Source of the DNA: Candidatus Omnitrophota bacterium
Lineage (GTDB): Bacteria; Omnitrophota; Gorgyraeia; Gygaellales; Profunditerraquicolaceae
Reading direction: 5' to 3'
DNA: 6,286 nt
Assembly (NCBI GenBank): GCA_020062065.1
Contig: JAGUWZ010000029.1
Span: 1-6,286, forward strand
Part shown: positions 5,170 to 6,286 of the stretch, one piece after another
How positions within the stretch are numbered: position 1 is the stretch's first letter
How the letters are laid out: each line of letters opens with the position of its first letter
The notes under the pieces: model-generated
The model's database searches: none
Told to the model about the DNA's origin: nothing
The model's input: only the letters and a program-made list of their open reading frames with translations
Translations under genes and position numbers: made by a program

Positions 5170-5958
5170 ATGTTAACTAAGCGCATAATCCCCTGTTTAG
5201 ATATTAAAGACAACCGCGTAGTTAAAGGGGTTAAATTTTTGGGTCTGCGTGATGCTGGAGATCCAGTGGAGGTGGCGAAAATTTATGACCAGCAGAAAGC
5301 GGATGAGCTGGTTTTTCTGGATATCACCGCAAGCTTTGAAAATAGAAAGACCCTTGTTCATCTGGTCCAGAAGATTGCCGAAAATATTTTTATGCCTTTT
5401 ACCGTAGGAGGCGGGATAGCGGATGTAGGCGATATTGTAAATCTGCTTAATGCCGGCGCAGATAAAGTATCTTTAAATACCGCAGCAGTAAAATTTCCCG
5501 GGTTGATTAGCCAGGCCGCAAAGAAATTTGGTAGCCAGTGTATTGTTGTGGCTATTGACGCCAAGAAAACTTATAATGACATCGCTTCATCAGATTTTCA
5601 CTGGCAGGTTTATATAAACGGAGGCAGGACGCCAACGGAATTGGATGCTTTAGATTGGGCAAAAGAGGCAGCAAGGCTCGGAGCAGGCGAGATTCTTTTA
5701 ACTAGTATGGACTGCGATGGAACAAAAGATGGTTATGATTTGGAACTGACAAAGGCTGTTGTTGGTGCGGTAAGTATCCCGGTAATTGCTTCAGGCGGTG
5801 CAGGTAAATTAGAGCATTTTTATGATGTCCTTACCAATGCCGGCGCTGATGCAGCATTAGCAGCTTCTTTGTTTCATTACGCTGAGCTTAGCATAGAGCA
5901 GGTAAAGGAGTATCTAGTCCAAAAAGGAGTCCCTGTGCGAAATGAAAAAAAGAATTAA
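5170..5958 (+). CDS. hisF: Imidazole glycerol phosphate synthase cyclase subunit (HisF)
   Basis: HisF takes ammonia from the glutaminase HisH and converts PRFAR to imidazole glycerol phosphate and AICAR, linking histidine and purine synthesis. The 262-residue product is slightly longer than the common 250-258. It has [20 protein letters not shown] with catalytic Asp11 (residues 4-23), VFLDITAS (48-55), the phosphate loop FTVGGGI (77-83), VVAIDAKK with catalytic Asp130, [13 protein letters not shown] (178-190), ASGGAGK (207-213) and LAASLFHY (230-237). All key residues are present. ATG 5170 gives the canonical [11 protein letters not shown] start; its ribosome site is weak. An 81-base gap separates it from the lipoprotein gene, and its end overlaps hisI by 17 bases. 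The partner gene hisH is not in the window. Confidence 0.97.
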   Translation: MLTKRIIPCLDIKDNRVVKGVKFLGLRDAGDPVEVAKIYDQQKADELVFLDITASFENRKTLVHLVQKIAENIFMPFTVGGGIADVGDIVNLLNAGADKVSLNTAAVKFPGLISQAAKKFGSQCIVVAIDAKKTYNDIASSDFHWQVYINGGRTPTELDALDWAKEAARLGAGEILLTSMDCDGTKDGYDLELTKAVVGAVSIPVIASGGAGKLEHFYDVLTNAGADAALAASLFHYAELSIEQVKEYLVQKGVPVRNEKKN

Positions 5959-6277
5959 ATTTAATATTAAGTCGTTAAAGTTCGATAAGAAAAATTTGAT
6001 TCCGGCAATTATTCAGGATTATAAATCCAACGAAGTTCTGATGCTTGCCTATATGAACAAGGAATCAATAACCAGGAGTTTGAAATTAGGTAAAGCCTGT
6101 TTCTGGTCGCGCTCTAGAAAAGAATATTGGGTTAAAGGGACAACCTCAGGCCATTATCAATTCCTAAAATCAATTGCCTATGATTGCGATATGGACGCAC
6201 TGCTTATAAAAGTGCGGCAGGTGGGAGTGGCCTGCCATACGGGAAACAGGTCGTGTTTTTACAGGAGAATAGTTTAA
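5942..6277 (+). CDS. hisI: Phosphoribosyl-AMP cyclohydrolase (HisI, no HisE domain)
   Basis: This enzyme opens the purine ring of phosphoribosyl-AMP to give ProFAR, the third step of histidine synthesis and the substrate supply for HisA. The 111-residue product is the stand-alone form: the fused HisE pyrophosphohydrolase domain of HisIE proteins is absent. Visible signatures are [11 protein letters not shown] (32-42), [19 protein letters not shown] (53-71), the metal site [13 protein letters not shown] (79-91, Asp81, Asp83, Asp85 with Cys82), and [11 protein letters not shown] with Cys98 and Cys105, the zinc ligands. The ATG at 5942 lies inside the end of hisF (17-base overlap); AAGGAGT at 5924-5930 is a ribosome site with slightly long spacing. 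Translation is probably coupled to hisF. Its stop overlaps the ATG of the next gene. Confidence 0.97.
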   Translation: MKKRIKFNIKSLKFDKKNLIPAIIQDYKSNEVLMLAYMNKESITRSLKLGKACFWSRSRKEYWVKGTTSGHYQFLKSIAYDCDMDALLIKVRQVGVACHTGNRSCFYRRIV

Positions 6278-6286
6278 TGGTTCGAC
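6277..6286 (+). CDS. Start of the next gene in the his operon (truncated by window)
   Basis: The hisI stop overlaps an ATG (TAATG, ATG at 6277-6279), preceded nine bases earlier by a good ribosome site, AGGAG at 6263-6267. Only Met-Val-Arg and one further base are inside the window, so no product can be named. The overlap and ribosome site together suggest a translationally coupled gene of the same operon. A separate hisE would be needed somewhere because HisI here lacks that domain, but nothing in three codons supports naming it. Confidence 0.5.

Overview
The window carries chromosomal housekeeping genes of an A/T-rich bacterium. An outer membrane is suggested by a short AsmA-like protein with an N-terminal anchor and by a lipoprotein with a peptidoglycan-binding domain. 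The gene styles, and a dispersed palindromic 'ACGCAGAT' repeat of a kind I associate with uncultured environmental lineages, would fit a candidate phylum such as Omnitrophota. That placement is inference; no rRNA or other decisive marker is present.

Left part (1-1920): RNase PH (rph) is followed by a 220-bp spacer holding a near-symmetrical palindrome made of eight octamers spaced 10-11 bp apart. Next come the dITP/XTP pyrophosphatase gene rdgB and two tRNA genes, Pro(TGG) and Arg(TCT). A good sigma70-type promoter for the tRNAs lies inside the 3' end of rdgB.

Middle (1920-3906): an AsmA-like membrane-anchored protein is followed by tRNA-His(GTG). A roughly 450-bp stretch with no intact gene then separates this tRNA from hisA. 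The stretch is clearly richer in G+C than the genes around it. It contains a truncated, frameshifted remnant of a large serine recombinase on the minus strand, bracketed by two hairpins. It is best read as the scar of a mobile element lodged just upstream of the histidine genes.

Right part (3907-6286): hisA, a small peptidoglycan-binding lipoprotein, hisF and hisI run in the same direction, and a further gene starts at the window edge by overlapping the hisI stop. HisA isomerises ProFAR, HisF is the cyclase half of imidazole glycerol phosphate synthase (HisH is not in the window), and HisI is PRA-CH without a fused HisE domain. The lipoprotein between hisA and hisF is an unusual passenger.

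I found no CRISPR array, toxin-antitoxin pair, defence cassette or clearly new multi-gene system. The most notable items are the helically phased palindrome, the recombinase scar with its paired hairpins against hisA, and the tRNA promoter embedded in the rdgB coding end.
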